A stretch of 64,000 nucleotides of DNA, taken from Acidimicrobiales bacterium. GTDB taxonomy: Bacteria > Actinomycetota > Acidimicrobiia > Acidimicrobiales > Poriferisodalaceae. The notes beneath the pieces were generated by a model. It saw only the letters and a list, made by a program, of their open reading frames with translations, was not told the DNA's origin and made no database searches. The position numbers and the translations under genes were made by a program. Positions 25,725 to 36,455 of this stretch are shown piece by piece. The stretch lies in NCBI GenBank assembly GCA_041394185.1, contig JAWKIQ010000004.1, positions 186,001-250,000 on the forward strand, given 5' to 3'. Each line of letters opens with the position of its first letter. The stretch's first letter is position 1.

Positions 25725-28700
25725 CTACCTCGCCGGACGGGTTACCCGTTGGGCATACAGCAGCAGCGCTCCTGCGGCGATCAAGACCAGGGCCAACCCG
25801 GCCAGGCGCAGCACCGTCGCGCCAGTTCGGGCCAGACTGGGGTCAGCGGCGATGATCGTGCCCGCGGCGCCGTCTTGCCCGTCGGGCTCGGTACCGGGGC
25901 TGATTCCCAGGTTGCCTGCGAGCGATCCGTCACCGTCGGCTATTTCTCTGTAGATGTCCTCGATCACCTGGGGCGGTAGCTGGCTACCGGCAACCAGGTT
26001 GCCGCCCTCTACCTCTGCGTTGTTGACCACCGACGCTCCGCCAGACCCCGAAACTGCGAGCGTCAAGTTGACGGTCCAGGTCTCGCCGACTGCCATCTCG
26101 TTGGGGTTGGTGCAGGTGACGACCCCGCCCGACTCGCTACACGACGCCCCTTCGGCGGTTGTGCTGTAGCTGCGATAGCTCAGCGCAGACGGCAGGTCAT
26201 CTGTTGCGACCACATCGCCGCGCGTCGGCGAGGGTCCGAGGTTGGTGACCGTCAGGACATACGTCGAGTTGGTGCCCGCCTGAAGTGTGCCGTTGATCGA
26301 CTTGTCGATGTCGAGGACGCTCAACGGAATCGACACCTCGTCGCTGTCGGTGTTGTCGGACTCGTCGGGGTCGGCGGTGTTCGACGAGACGGTCGCGGTG
26401 TTGGTCACGCCCGTCGCCGCCGCGGCCGCAACGTCGACCGACAGCTCGAATGTGCTGGCCGAACCCGAAGCCATGTCGATCGGGTCGCCGGTGGCGTCGT
26501 CCACGAAGGTGCAGGTGACGTTCTGGCCAGACGCTGCGCACTCCCAGTCGTCGCTGGAGGTCGACACGAACGTGATGCCCTCGGGCAGGGTGTCGGTGAC
26601 CACCACCGGCGAGGCGGCCGGGGCTGGACCGTCGTTGGTGACCGCGATGGTCCAGGTGTTGGTCGCGCCGATGGCGAACTCGCCCGCCGACGTCTTCGAG
26701 ATGGCCAGGTCGGCCTCGGGCCGATAGCCGAAATCGACATCGAGTTCTTCCTCGCCCGGCCCGAGCGTCAGGTCGACTGTGTTGGGCGAGTCGATGCCGT
26801 CGAGATCGTGAGTCGGTACCGAACCGGCGGGCAAGGTGCCCGTGTCGACCGTGACCGCGACCTCACCGGCCGGGATGTTGTAGAAGCCATAACCGCCGTC
26901 TGCGTCGGTGGTCACCTCGTCTGAGAAGGTGAGGCCCGAGGTGGGATCGGTGTAGACGATGGCCACCACAACGCCGTCGGTTCCGAACTCGGCCGCGTCC
27001 TTCGTTTCGTCGGCGTCTTCGTCTGTCCAGACCAGATCGCCGAGCGACCCGGTGCCGGTTACTGCGAAGTCTTGGGCTTGGTCGTCGGTGGTAATTGCAT
27101 CGAGCGTCGTCGCCGACGTCAGCGCTGTGCCTGTGCCGTCGGCGTCGTAGGTGGCGATCGTGCCCGCAGGCAGCGTCGCCGGATCGACCGTCACGGAGTA
27201 GTCGCCGTAAGGGAGACCGTCTAGCGAGTAGCCACCGTTCGGGTCGGTCGTCACCACGAAGGCCAGGTCGTCTCCGCCGGTCGGGTTGGTCCAACCGATG
27301 GTGACGTCCACGTTCGGAATGCCCACGTCGTCGGCGCCCGGCACCCCATCGTCCTCGGCGCCGTCACGGTCGTAGAAGACGGTGTCGCCTATCGAGCCGT
27401 CGCCGTTGTAGCCGAAGTCCTCGTCCAGGTCTGTTGGCTGCGCGAGGGTCAGGGTCGCGACCGACACGTGGGCGCTGCTGACCCCGTCGCCGTCGTAGGT
27501 CGGCGTGAGGTCAGCAGGAAGGGCCGCGTCGTCGACCGTGACGGTGATCGGTGTGTCGAACGGCAACTGGCCGACCGCATAGACGCCACTGGTGTCGGTG
27601 GTCTCGACCACGGTCACGGTCGACCCGTCGGGGCCTACGTACTCGGCGGTTACCGTGATTGCGGCGAAACCGACCTCGCCGGTGTCGACCGTGCCGTCGG
27701 CGTCGAGGTCGAGCCAGACGGTGTCGCCCAGCGAGCCGGCGCCGGTATAGGAGAAGTCCTGGTCGAGGTTGTCGGGGGTCGTCAGGTCCAGCGTCACGAT
27801 CGACGAGCCTGCGGTCGCGATTCCGTCGGCGTCGAAAGTCGCAACGGTGATTCCCGAAGGCAGGGTGCCGGCGTCTACGACGACCGTATAGGGGCCGTAG
27901 GGCAGGCTGGTGACCTGCCACTCGCCGTTGACGTCGGTGGTCACCGCGTGGACCACATCGTCGGACGTTTCCAGGACGCCGTCGCTGCCGCTCCAGGTGA
28001 TGGTCAGGTCGACGCCGGCCAGCGGCTGGTCCTGGCCATCGAACACGCCGCTGCCGGCCGGGTCGGCGGCGCCGTCGTTGTCCTGGTCGAACCATACGGT
28101 GTCGCCCAGAGATCCGGTGCCGGTGTACGAGAAGTCCTGGTCGGCAACGTCTGGAGTCAGGGCGCTGAGCGTGGCCGTCGAGCTATGGGCGCTTCCCGTA
28201 CCGTCAGCGTCGTAGGTCGGCGCCATGCCACCCGGCAGGTCGGTGTCGTCGACCGTTACCGAGTAGTTGCCATACGGGAGGTCGGGCACCGCCCAGGCGC
28301 CGAACGAGTCGGTCGTGGCCACGTAGGTCGCGTCCGAGCCCTGCGGGTTGGTCCACACCACGGTCACGTCGACGCCGGGTAGACCGGGCTCGCCCACGTC
28401 GGGGGTGGCCGTGCCCGATGCGTCGACGTCGTACCAGACCAGATCGCCCAGCGATCCCAGACCGGTGTAGCCGAAGTCCTGGTCGAGGCTCGAAGGGTTG
28501 CTCGGGCCGAGGTTCGTTGCCGATGTGTGGGCGGTTCCGATTCCGTCCGCGTCGACGGTCGGGGTGAGCCCGGCTGGCAGGTCGGTGTCGTCGACGGTGA
28601 CCGAGTAGTTGCCGTCTGGCAGATTGTCGAACGAGTACGCACCGACCGCGTCGGTGGTGGTGGTCTGGGTGACGTCGTCGCCGCCCCCTGGCACGCCGTT

Positions 28701-31700
28701 GTCGCCGAACCACACGAGCGTCACGGTCACACCCGAGATGCCGACCTCGCCGGGGTCGTCGACCCCGTTGTTGTTCTGATCGAGCCACACGCGGTCGCCG
28801 ATCAACCCGGTTACAACGCCTGTGTAGGCGAAGTCCTGGGCCAGGTCATCGGGCGTACCGCCGTCGAGTGTCGTGGCCGATGTGTGCAGCGAGCCGGTGC
28901 CGTCGGCGTCGTAGGTCGCGGTGATCAGGCCGGCGGGTAGGTCGGTCTCGTCGAGGACGATCGTGTAGTCGCCATGGGGGAGGTTCGACACCAGGTACGA
29001 GCCCGTGCCGTCGGTGACGTCGACGATCGAGAAGTCGTCGGGCGTGCTGAAGGTGTTGTCGGCTCCGGCCCAGGTCACGGTCATGGCGATGCCAGATACT
29101 CCGCTGTCGCCGGGATCCGGAACGCCGTCGGCCTCGGAAGCATCGATGTCGAAGAACACGGTGTCTCCGATCGAGCCGGTGCCCCTGTAGCCGAAGTCCT
29201 GATCAGCGTTCGACGGGGTCGACACGTTGAGAGTCGCATCCGAGGTGTGGGCGGTTCCGGTGCCGTCGCTGTCGAAGGTCTGAACCATCGCCCCCGGCAG
29301 CGTTGCGTCGTCGACCGTGATGGTGTGAACGCCGTATGGCAGGTTGTCGAACGCGTAGGTTCCGTCGGCAGCCGTCGTCGTGGTGAGCGTGGCGGTCATC
29401 CAGTCGAGGGTCACCGTTGCGCCGCCGATGCCGGGTTCGCCTGGGTCGACCGACCCGTCACCGTCGTGGTCGAACCAGACGGTGTCGCCGATGGTGCCCG
29501 CACCCGTGTACGAGAAGTCGACGTCGGCTTGGGTTTCGGCCGGGTCCAGCGTGATGTCCGCCTGGTGGGGTGAGCCGGTGCCGTCGAGGTCGTAGGTCGG
29601 GCTCATGCCCGCAGGAACGTCGGAGATCTCGATGGCCACCCGGTATTCACCGGGAGGCACCAGGTCGAACAGGTAGTTGCCAGACGCGTCGGTGGTGTCG
29701 GTGAACGTGAGGTCGTCGGCGTTGCCCAGCACGTCGTCCCAACCGGCCCATGTCGCGGTAACCCCGATGCCGGGCAGGCTCGGTTCGCCCGCGCCGTCTG
29801 TGGCATCGCCGGAGTTGTTCTGGTCCCACCAGACGATGTCGCCGATGGTCTGGTTGCCATCGGGCACATAGCCGAAGTCGAAGTCGAGGTCGGCCAGCAC
29901 ACCGCTGCCATCGGTACCGTCGACCGCGGTCACCTGCTCGGTGGCGGTGTTTGCCGAGCCGATGCCGTCGTGGTCGTGGCTGGGAGTCAGCCCGCTCAGG
30001 TTCGGCGATGCGCCGACGTTGATCGCCACCGTGATGTCGGTGTCGGCGGGCAACTCTTCGGCCGGTGGCACTGTGTATGAACCGTCGGATGCTGTGGTGG
30101 TCGAGTAGCTCTGGGGCGCCCCGACGGGGTCGGTCCACGTCAGGTCCAGCTGCACCCCCGGAATGCCCGGCTCGCCCGGGTCCTGCACGCCGTCGCCGTT
30201 GAGGTCGAGCCAGACGAAGTCGCCGAGTGTCACGGGGGTCGAGGTGATTGCCACCGAGTCCTGATCGTCCTCGGAGCCTTGGTCGTTGCCGGGAACCGAG
30301 TCTGAGTCGTACTGATCGCTCGTCTGGGCCTGTGCGACGTTGGTGATGCCGCCCAGCGCGGTGAGGCGAGTGCGAAGCACCAGCTGTGGCGCAGCTCCGT
30401 CGGCGATGGTGCCGATTGTCCAGATGTTGGTGCCGTCGTCGAAGGCACCCTGATCCGCCGACACCACAGAGTCGTAGGCCAGGCCGACTGCGTCGAGAAC
30501 GTCGGCGACCGTCACGTTGGTTGCCTGGTCCGGGCCGTTGTTGGTGACGGTGATCGTGTATTCGACGTACGAGCCGTACCAGTAGGGGCCGTTGGTCGGG
30601 TCGGCGTCGACCTCGATCGGGTCGATGGTCTTGGTGACCTCGAGATCGGCGCGTGCGATGTGGACGTCGTCGGTGTTGGCGTCTGCGTAGTTCTCGGCGG
30701 GATTTGGGCCGCCGCCGTCGGGGTCGCAGCAGGTGGCCGAGGTGGTCACGTCTTCACCCGCGGTCGAGACGTTGTTTGTGTGGGCAAAGCCCGCTCCGCT
30801 GTCATAGCCGGTGTAGGTCTCGCCGGTGAGCTGGTCGGGCGTCAGCGCCGCCGACTGGGGAGTTGCGGTCAACACGATGGTGATCGTCTGCCCCGGGCCC
30901 AGCGGTTCGCCGATGCCCGACACGAGGTCGGCCCAGTCGAGGGTTTCGCTGTTCAGGGCGCCTGCATCGCCGCACGATCCAGAGTCGGGGGTACAGACCG
31001 GTTCTACCTGAACCGGCCCGCCGTTGTGGGGTGTGGTGACCTGGGCGCTCGACGCGTCGTATGTCCACCCTGCGGGCAGCGTGTCGCTGATGTCGACGTT
31101 GTATGCGGGTGCGCTGGGGTCTGCGTTCGTGACGGTGATCGTCCACGAGAACGGCTGGTCGAGCCTCACGTCGGTGGGGTCACCCGAGGTCGGGGCCTTG
31201 GCCACGTCGAGGTCGGGGAAGTGAACTTCCACGATCACCGAGTCGGTGGTGACAGCGCCGCGGGTGGCCGCGACGTCGTTGCCGTACGTGATGATGTCGT
31301 CGTTGGCGGGGTTGGTGGTCGTGATGGCGGTGCGTTCGGTGGTCGAGAACCCGAAGTAGGTGGTGACGTCTGCGGTGTTGGTGAGGTCGGCATTGCGCAG
31401 GATCGTGTCCGACGGGTCGACCTGCACGTCGTAGTCGACCGTTGCCGAAGCGGCTGGTGCGATCGGTCCGGCGAGCGACCAGGTGATGGTGCGCGAGCTC
31501 TCGCTCCAGGTTCCGGTGGAACCAGAGTTGCCGGTGATCGTCTGGCCATTGGTGGTCGCCGGCGCACCGCCCGGGTTCAGCAGCGGGGTGATACCTACCG
31601 GCACGGTGTCGACGACGGTGATGTCGTGGGCGTCGCTGGTTCCAACCGACGAGACCGTGACCGTGTATCTGATCTGCTGGCCCGCGGACGTGTCGCAACC

Positions 31701-34700
31701 GTTGCCACCAACGCCGTCTGCGTCGTTTCCACCGCTCGAGTTGTTGCCCGGCGTGGTGTCACATGTCGGCAGCGACAGAGCGGCACCCGACGTGGTGGAG
31801 ACGTCCTTGTCGATGTTGATGGCGGGTTCGGTGACGGTGAACGTCTCGGAGGCCGGTCCGTCGGTGGTCGACCACGAGGGCGAACTGGGGTCGTCGTAGC
31901 TTGCGTCGAGCGATCCTGGGCTCTGGCTGGCCACAGCGTCACTGGTGTTCCAGCTGATGGTTGCATCGTTGGTGACGGTGTCCGTGTCGACAGCCGTGCC
32001 GTTGACATGGGTTGTGTATTCGACGGTGATGGTGCAGACGCCGTCGGCATAGACGTCGCCCACGAACCAGGCTGCGACCTGGGCGTTGCCTCCTGCCGGG
32101 TTGAAGGTCTCGATATCGCCGCCCACCAGCGACACGCCGGTCGTCACCCCGCCGACCGAGTCGAACACCTCGCACTCGGGGCTGGGTGTGATGGTGCCGA
32201 ACGAGTCGAAGTCGAGGGTGGCCGGCAGCTGGTCGAAGATGGTGGTGTCGTATGCGACGGTGCCCGATGGAACCGTCACCTCCAGCTCGTAGTCGACCGG
32301 CTCGCCGACGGTGGCCGAGGCGATGTCGTCGCCAGCGTCACCGGGGTTGAACGGTTCGATGTCCTTGGTGATCGATGCCAGCGGCAGGTTGACGGTGTCA
32401 CCGTCGGAGTCGCTGTAGGACCTGGCGCTGCCCTCGTTCGGGTCGTCGGTCGGGGTGAGCGTCTGGTCGAGTGTGTGGGCGGTCAGACCGGCCGTGTTGG
32501 TGAGGGTTGTGGATGCGACGGCGGGATCATCGACCTGGACGTCGTAGGTGAACTGGATCGTCCCGTCCGGAGCGACCGACTCGAGGCCGGTCCAGTCGGC
32601 CGATGTCCACGTGATCGTTCGGAAGTCTTCGCTCCAGGTGCCGTTGAACGAACCGACCGGCGTAACGCCCGTCGACGCAACCAGGTCGCCGTTGGTGGTC
32701 ACCGGGCTGGAGCTGATGTCCAGCGGCGTAAGCCCCACCGGAACGGTGTCGACGATCTCGATGTCGTGTGCGGTCGAAACGTTGCCTGCCGCAGATGGGT
32801 TGGTGACGGTGACCCGGTAGGTGACGGTCTGTCCCGGAGTCACCGCCGCGCCGGCAGGAACCGTGTGGTCTTTCACCACGGCCGGGTCGGGCTCGACCAC
32901 CTGGGTATCGACGCTGTTGGAAGTGATTGCCGGGCGCGGCGAGCCACCCTGGTCCTCCCACGCGTACGAGCCGGCATTGCTGAGTGTCGTCGGCGAGCCG
33001 CCACCGACGTTTCCTGGAACGTCGTCGACGATCGCGTAGAACGTGATGATCAACTCGTCGTCGCCCGAACCTGCTGCGTTGGTGTGCGATGCGGGCAGGT
33101 CGTAGGTGACCGTGCCGCTGCTGTGGACCACCGCACCGGCGGTGAGGGCGGCGGTGCCGCTGGGGCTCGTGACGGTCGGCTGCAGGTTCGACACGGTGCC
33201 GTCGAAGAGGCCCATCCCGGTGAAATAGGTGACCCCGGCGGGCAACACGTCGCTGATCGAGCTGTTGTAGATCGAGGTGCCGTGGGGAACGGTCAGGTGC
33301 AGTTGGTACTGCACGATCTCGCCGATGGTCGCTTGTTCGGCGCTGGCAGCGAACGACCCGTTGGTCGAGTTGCCCGCTTCTGCGATGCCAGACCATTGAG
33401 CCTTGGCGAGGCTGGGAGCGGGCGACACGATGTATGCAGGGTCGTCTGCGGCGTCGGTGTTCTCGAGGCCCGAGTTGGCGGGGTCGATGTTGGATGCCGG
33501 GTAGTAGTCGAACGTGCCGGTGTTGGTCTGTGCCTGATAGGTGGCGACACCCGCGTTGTCGACCCAGGTCTTCGAGGGGTCGATCGTGGTCGGCACGGTC
33601 AGGTCGTAGGTGAGGGTGACCGGTGCGGTGGTCTCGTCGTCGGGTGTCGTGTCGGCGCCGCCCACAGAAGCGGCCACGGTCAGACCGGTCCACGTGATGA
33701 CGCCCGCCGAACATGTGCCGCTGCCCGAGATCGACGACACCATCGTGCAGTCGGCCTCGCTTGGCAGCACTTCTTGGACCTCGGTGTTGATGGCGTCGGC
33801 GGCACCCTCGTTCCACACGTCGATGCGGTAGGTGACGACGTCCCCGGCGCGCACCGTGACCGCCGTCGATCCGCCTGTGAGCGATCCGTCGAAGTCGGGT
33901 CCGTTCGATCCGCCTGCGTTGACCGTGTCGACACCCGTGGCGAGGCGCACCTGCGGTTCGGTCCACTCGACTGCGGCTTGGTCTCGGTACTGATAGACGA
34001 GGCCGCCGTTGTTGTTGTGGACGAGCTTCTCGAGGTTCGCGTTGATGTCGAGCGACTGGCCGAGGCTCGGGTCCAGCAGCTCGGCTGCAATCACCCACAG
34101 GAACTCGTTGCCCGCGTTGCCCACTGCTCCTGTGCCATCGACTGCGAAGGTCACCGAGGTGGCCGTATTGGTCACGCTCGTGCCCGGGAGGGTGTCGGTG
34201 GAGGCGATCCGTGCCGCCGAACCGGCGACGTAGCTGTACGACGGGGGAAGCAGGTCCTCGATCTGCACACCCTCGTAGTTCATGGAGATCGGAAAGCTGG
34301 CGCCGATCTCGAAGCACACGATGTCGCCCGGGCCGAAGCCGAGCTCGGCGGTCGGGTCGCCTTGGGTCCAGGTGATGCTGCCATGAGCCGACGCACAGGT
34401 CGCGCCGGTCGCTCCGGCGCCGTTGGCCAAAGGCCCGGCCTTGGCGCTGACCCTCTTGTCGATCGAAGGCAGGCTGTTCGCCAGTTCGCTCCAGGCGGTG
34501 TCGCCGTCGCGGCCACCGTCGGGGTCCACCGGGTCTGGGCTTAGGCTCACGTCGGCAACGGTGTCGGGGCCCGACACTTCGGCCTCGTTCGTCACGCGGT
34601 CGCCGGCGAGCACCGGCTCACCCAGCAGCTGCGCAAGGCTGCCGCGGTAATGGTCGCGAACCACCGCTGTGTAGGCGATGGTGATCGAACCGTCGGCGTC

Positions 34701-36308
34701 GAGGTTCGTCAGTGCGGCGTTCTCGGGGTCCGAGTAGTCCCACACGATCTCGAAGCGTCCGGTGCCGTACGGGCCGCCGTCTGGCAGCTCGCGCACCTCG
34801 GCAACGTCGACCGGCAGTCCGTCGATGGTCGACTGGACGGTGCCCGCGCCGGTGCAGTCGGTGCTGGCCCAATCCGATCCGCCCGAGGTGTTGTCTGTCG
34901 TGTAGGTGCCCAAGAAACACAGGGCAGAGGGCAGCAGGTCGCGAACGATCAGGTTCGAGAAGTCGCGGTACTCCGAAGTCGAGATGGTCAGCGTGGTGAC
35001 GACCGTCGTTCCATGGCTGAGCGATCCAGCCATCGACTTGGTGATGATGATGTCTTCGGCCTCGATCGAGAACGTGTCGTCGTTGGTCTCGATCGACGAG
35101 GTCGGCGTGTACGTTCCAGAAGCGCTGGCGGCGGTCGTCAGGGCCTGTTCGTTGGCCGTCAGCAGTTCGGGGTCAGGGTTGGTGGACCGGTCGAGCTCGC
35201 CGGTCGACGGGCCGGTGTTGTTGTCGAGGTTGCGGCCCTGGCCGAGGCCGGCGGCCGATGGGGGAGAGCCGCCAAACGGTGCGTTTTCGAACAGGGCGAT
35301 GCCGGCCCGGTAGGGGATCGACTCCGAAGCCCCTGCGGCCAGGTTGCCCAGGTCCCATGTGATGATCGTCTGACCGCTGCCGTCGGTGTCGACGGTTTCG
35401 GGCGTCTCGAGGGCCGAGGGGGCGCAACCGCTTCCGGTAGCGACCGCTCCCGATCCGGTCCATTCCTCGCCGACGGTCGTGTTGTCGGTGGGGTAGTAGT
35501 CGTCGCAGCCCAGGAACTCGAGAGCGGGGTCGAGCGTGTCTGTGAGGGTGACCGCATCGACTGCGTAGTCGGGGTTGTTCTCGACGGTGACGGTGTAGGT
35601 CGCCCCCGTTGTGCCGCTCGCCGAGTCGAAGCCGTTCTGGTGTACGCCTCTCAGCAGTTCGGTCGTGCCCGACTTGAGTACGCGAAACGCGACTATGTCG
35701 ACGGCGTCGGTGGCGGTCGCCGAACCGTCGAAGTCTGCAGTGAAAGCCCCGGTACCGAGGTCGTAGTCGGGGATCGTGAAGGCGCTCAGGCTGGCGGCGG
35801 CCTCTGCGTCGAGGTTGATCGTCGACCCCACTGGTGCTGTGGCAGACCCGGTGATGCCGCCGGCGAAGTCGGGGTTGGTGTCGACGGTCAGCTCGACCGA
35901 AGCGATCGAGTTCGCGGGCAGATCGTTGGTGTTCGACCAGATGATCGTGGTCTCGCCGGGCGAGGGCACATCTACGAGGACTTCGGTCGCGGCGGGTGTA
36001 GCCGAGACGTGGCCAATGCCCGCCGGCAGGACCGCACGGAACGAGAGGTTGTACAGGGGCGATGCCGAGACGTGGTCGCCGGTGGCGGTGAGGGTGTAGG
36101 TGAACTGCTCGCCGATCAGCGCTTCGTCGTGAGGCTCGGGCAGGTCGGTTGTGATCGACAACGAGAAGTTGTCGCCTGGCCCTGCCTGCGCAGGGTCTGC
36201 GGGCAAGCCGGGCGCCACGACCAGAAGCGAAGCCAGGATGGCAACTGCGAACATGGCGCGAGCGGGGCGAGAACCGGCTGCGCGAGAGATTGGGTGTGAT
36301 GTGACCAC
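25725..36308 (-). CDS. Giant cell-wall-anchored adhesin: DUF11 repeats, ten SdrD-B-like repeats, LARTG anchor
   Basis: A 3,527-residue surface protein. The signal peptide is MFAVAILASLLVVAPGLPA. It is followed by about 2,000 residues of DUF11-type repeats (VTVTNPSAAGNV, YTITVTNNGPDQATNVTVAD). Ten SdrD-B-like repeats of about 115 residues follow (residues about 2020-3195), each opening with a variant of IGDTVWFDHDGDGSVDPGE and rich in Asp that could bind calcium. Two more DUF11 repeats and SLARTGATVLRL plus a membrane helix end the protein. The layout matches sortase-anchored MSCRAMM-like stalks, with a role in attachment or aggregation. No catalytic domain is seen. Confidence 0.9.
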   Translation of the reverse strand: MVTSHPISRAAGSRPARAMFAVAILASLLVVAPGLPADPAQAGPGDNFSLSITTDLPEPHDEALIGEQFTYTLTATGDHVSASPLYNLSFRAVLPAGIGHVSATPAATEVLVDVPSPGETTIIWSNTNDLPANSIASVELTVDTNPDFAGGITGSATAPVGSTINLDAEAAASLSAFTIPDYDLGTGAFTADFDGSATATDAVDIVAFRVLKSGTTELLRGVHQNGFDSASGTTGATYTVTVENNPDYAVDAVTLTDTLDPALEFLGCDDYYPTDNTTVGEEWTGSGAVATGSGCAPSALETPETVDTDGSGQTIITWDLGNLAAGASESIPYRAGIALFENAPFGGSPPSAAGLGQGRNLDNNTGPSTGELDRSTNPDPELLTANEQALTTAASASGTYTPTSSIETNDDTFSIEAEDIIITKSMAGSLSHGTTVVTTLTISTSEYRDFSNLIVRDLLPSALCFLGTYTTDNTSGGSDWASTDCTGAGTVQSTIDGLPVDVAEVRELPDGGPYGTGRFEIVWDYSDPENAALTNLDADGSITIAYTAVVRDHYRGSLAQLLGEPVLAGDRVTNEAEVSGPDTVADVSLSPDPVDPDGGRDGDTAWSELANSLPSIDKRVSAKAGPLANGAGATGATCASAHGSITWTQGDPTAELGFGPGDIVCFEIGASFPISMNYEGVQIEDLLPPSYSYVAGSAARIASTDTLPGTSVTNTATSVTFAVDGTGAVGNAGNEFLWVIAAELLDPSLGQSLDINANLEKLVHNNNGGLVYQYRDQAAVEWTEPQVRLATGVDTVNAGGSNGPDFDGSLTGGSTAVTVRAGDVVTYRIDVWNEGAADAINTEVQEVLPSEADCTMVSSISGSGTCSAGVITWTGLTVAASVGGADTTPDDETTAPVTLTYDLTVPTTIDPSKTWVDNAGVATYQAQTNTGTFDYYPASNIDPANSGLENTDAADDPAYIVSPAPSLAKAQWSGIAEAGNSTNGSFAASAEQATIGEIVQYQLHLTVPHGTSIYNSSISDVLPAGVTYFTGMGLFDGTVSNLQPTVTSPSGTAALTAGAVVHSSGTVTYDLPASHTNAAGSGDDELIITFYAIVDDVPGNVGGGSPTTLSNAGSYAWEDQGGSPRPAITSNSVDTQVVEPDPAVVKDHTVPAGAAVTPGQTVTYRVTVTNPSAAGNVSTAHDIEIVDTVPVGLTPLDISSSPVTTNGDLVASTGVTPVGSFNGTWSEDFRTITWTSADWTGLESVAPDGTIQFTYDVQVDDPAVASTTLTNTAGLTAHTLDQTLTPTDDPNEGSARSYSDSDGDTVNLPLASITKDIEPFNPGDAGDDIASATVGEPVDYELEVTVPSGTVAYDTTIFDQLPATLDFDSFGTITPSPECEVFDSVGGVTTGVSLVGGDIETFNPAGGNAQVAAWFVGDVYADGVCTITVEYTTHVNGTAVDTDTVTNDATISWNTSDAVASQSPGSLDASYDDPSSPSWSTTDGPASETFTVTEPAINIDKDVSTTSGAALSLPTCDTTPGNNSSGGNDADGVGGNGCDTSAGQQIRYTVTVSSVGTSDAHDITVVDTVPVGITPLLNPGGAPATTNGQTITGNSGSTGTWSESSRTITWSLAGPIAPAASATVDYDVQVDPSDTILRNADLTNTADVTTYFGFSTTERTAITTTNPANDDIITYGNDVAATRGAVTTDSVIVEVHFPDLDVAKAPTSGDPTDVRLDQPFSWTITVTNADPSAPAYNVDISDTLPAGWTYDASSAQVTTPHNGGPVQVEPVCTPDSGSCGDAGALNSETLDWADLVSGIGEPLGPGQTITIVLTATPQSAALTPDQLTGETYTGYDSGAGFAHTNNVSTAGEDVTTSATCCDPDGGGPNPAENYADANTDDVHIARADLEVTKTIDPIEVDADPTNGPYWYGSYVEYTITVTNNGPDQATNVTVADVLDAVGLAYDSVVSADQGAFDDGTNIWTIGTIADGAAPQLVLRTRLTALGGITNVAQAQTSDQYDSDSVPGNDQGSEDDQDSVAITSTPVTLGDFVWLDLNGDGVQDPGEPGIPGVQLDLTWTDPVGAPQSYSTTTASDGSYTVPPAEELPADTDITVAINVGASPNLSGLTPSHDHDGIGSANTATEQVTAVDGTDGSGVLADLDFDFGYVPDGNQTIGDIVWWDQNNSGDATDGAGEPSLPGIGVTATWAGWDDVLGNADDLTFTDTTDASGNYLFDLVPPGEYRVAIEISDVPAGMSPTYDLDGTGSPHQADITLDPAETQADVDFSYTGAGTIGDTVWFDHDGDGSVDPGEPGIGGATVTLDWMTATLTTTTAADGTYAFDNLPYGVHTITVDDATLPGAMVQTFDSDGTGTAHTSDATLNVSTPSNADQDFGYRGTGSIGDTVFFDIDASEADGVPDPGDSGVSGIAMTVTWAGADNTFSTPDDFSIVDVTDGTGSYLVSNLPHGDYTIVLDETDLPAGLITATYDADGTGSLHTSATTLDGGTPDDLAQDFAYTGVVTGLIGDRVWLDQNNNGVDDPGEVGISGVTVTLVWFGDNGVPGGGDDVTQTTTTDAVGAYSFDNLPDGNYSVTVDDTDLPAGLTPTVDADGIGTAHTSATNLGPSNPSSLDQDFGYTGLGSLGDLVWYDVDASGTATPDVGEPGLPGVDVTVVWTNPQGSDATYVATTDSFGAWAVPDLPYGNYSVTVDDTDLPGGMAPTYDADGTGSAHSSTATLSALTPDVADQDFSYTGTGSLGDTVWFDQDNDGAADPAGSGVFDGQDQPLAGVDLTITWSGSDGVLETSDDVVHAVTTDVNGEWQVTSLPYGPYTVVVDAGTLPSGITVATFDADGIATAGSSIVTLDLTTPDNLDQDFSYTGAGSLGDTVWLDLDADGTVDTGEVGFAAITVTAEYVGPDGSTVTVVETTDTSGVYAVGQLPFDTPITVTVDDAALPADLTPTYDGDGVSSAHVSVATLTLAQPTDLDEDFGYNGDGSIGDTVFYDRDGAEDDGVPGADDVGIPNVDVTIGWTNPTGGDDLAFVVTTDPNGGYSLDGLPYGDYSVTVDPATLPAGTIATYDADGTGTALTSATTLDAITTDDQAQDFAVTGTGSLGDLVWTDEDADETKDAAEFGTDGVVVAIVYTDPTSGLTFSDEVTTDADGGYGFYNIPAGEVAVTVDTGTLPAGSVPTHDLDGIDSPNTVDLTLGPGEEELDVDFGYRPEADLAISKTSAGEFAIGATNTWTIAVTNDGPAPAASPVVVTDTLPEGITFVSTSSDDWECAASGQNVTCTFVDDATGDPIDMASGSASTFELSVDVAAAAATGVTNTATVSSNTADPDESDNTDSDEVSIPLSVLDIDKSINGTLQAGTNSTYVLTVTNLGPSPTRGDVVATDDLPSALSYRSYSTTAEGASCSESGGVVTCTNPNEMAVGETWTVNLTLAVSGSGGASVVNNAEVEGGNLVAGSQLPPQVIEDIYREIADGDGSLAGNLGISPGTEPDGQDGAAGTIIAADPSLARTGATVLRLAGLALVLIAAGALLLYAQRVTRPAR

Positions 36309-36455
36309 GTGCTTTCACTCGACACCCTCGGTAGGAGGTTAAGCGATTGCCCGGTCCGACACGTCGGGTGGTCGGATCGGTCGGGCAGCGGCGCGGTGAG
36401 GGTCGCTGAGAGTGAGATCGCTGAACTGTTCCTCGGAGGGGCCGACGCCTCACCT

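Noticed and set aside
30660..34544. A 1,294-codon plus-strand open frame
   Set aside because: It lies antisense to the giant adhesin gene. Its translation is Gly/Val/Arg-rich with no domain; it arises from codon bias of the high-GC gene on the other strand.
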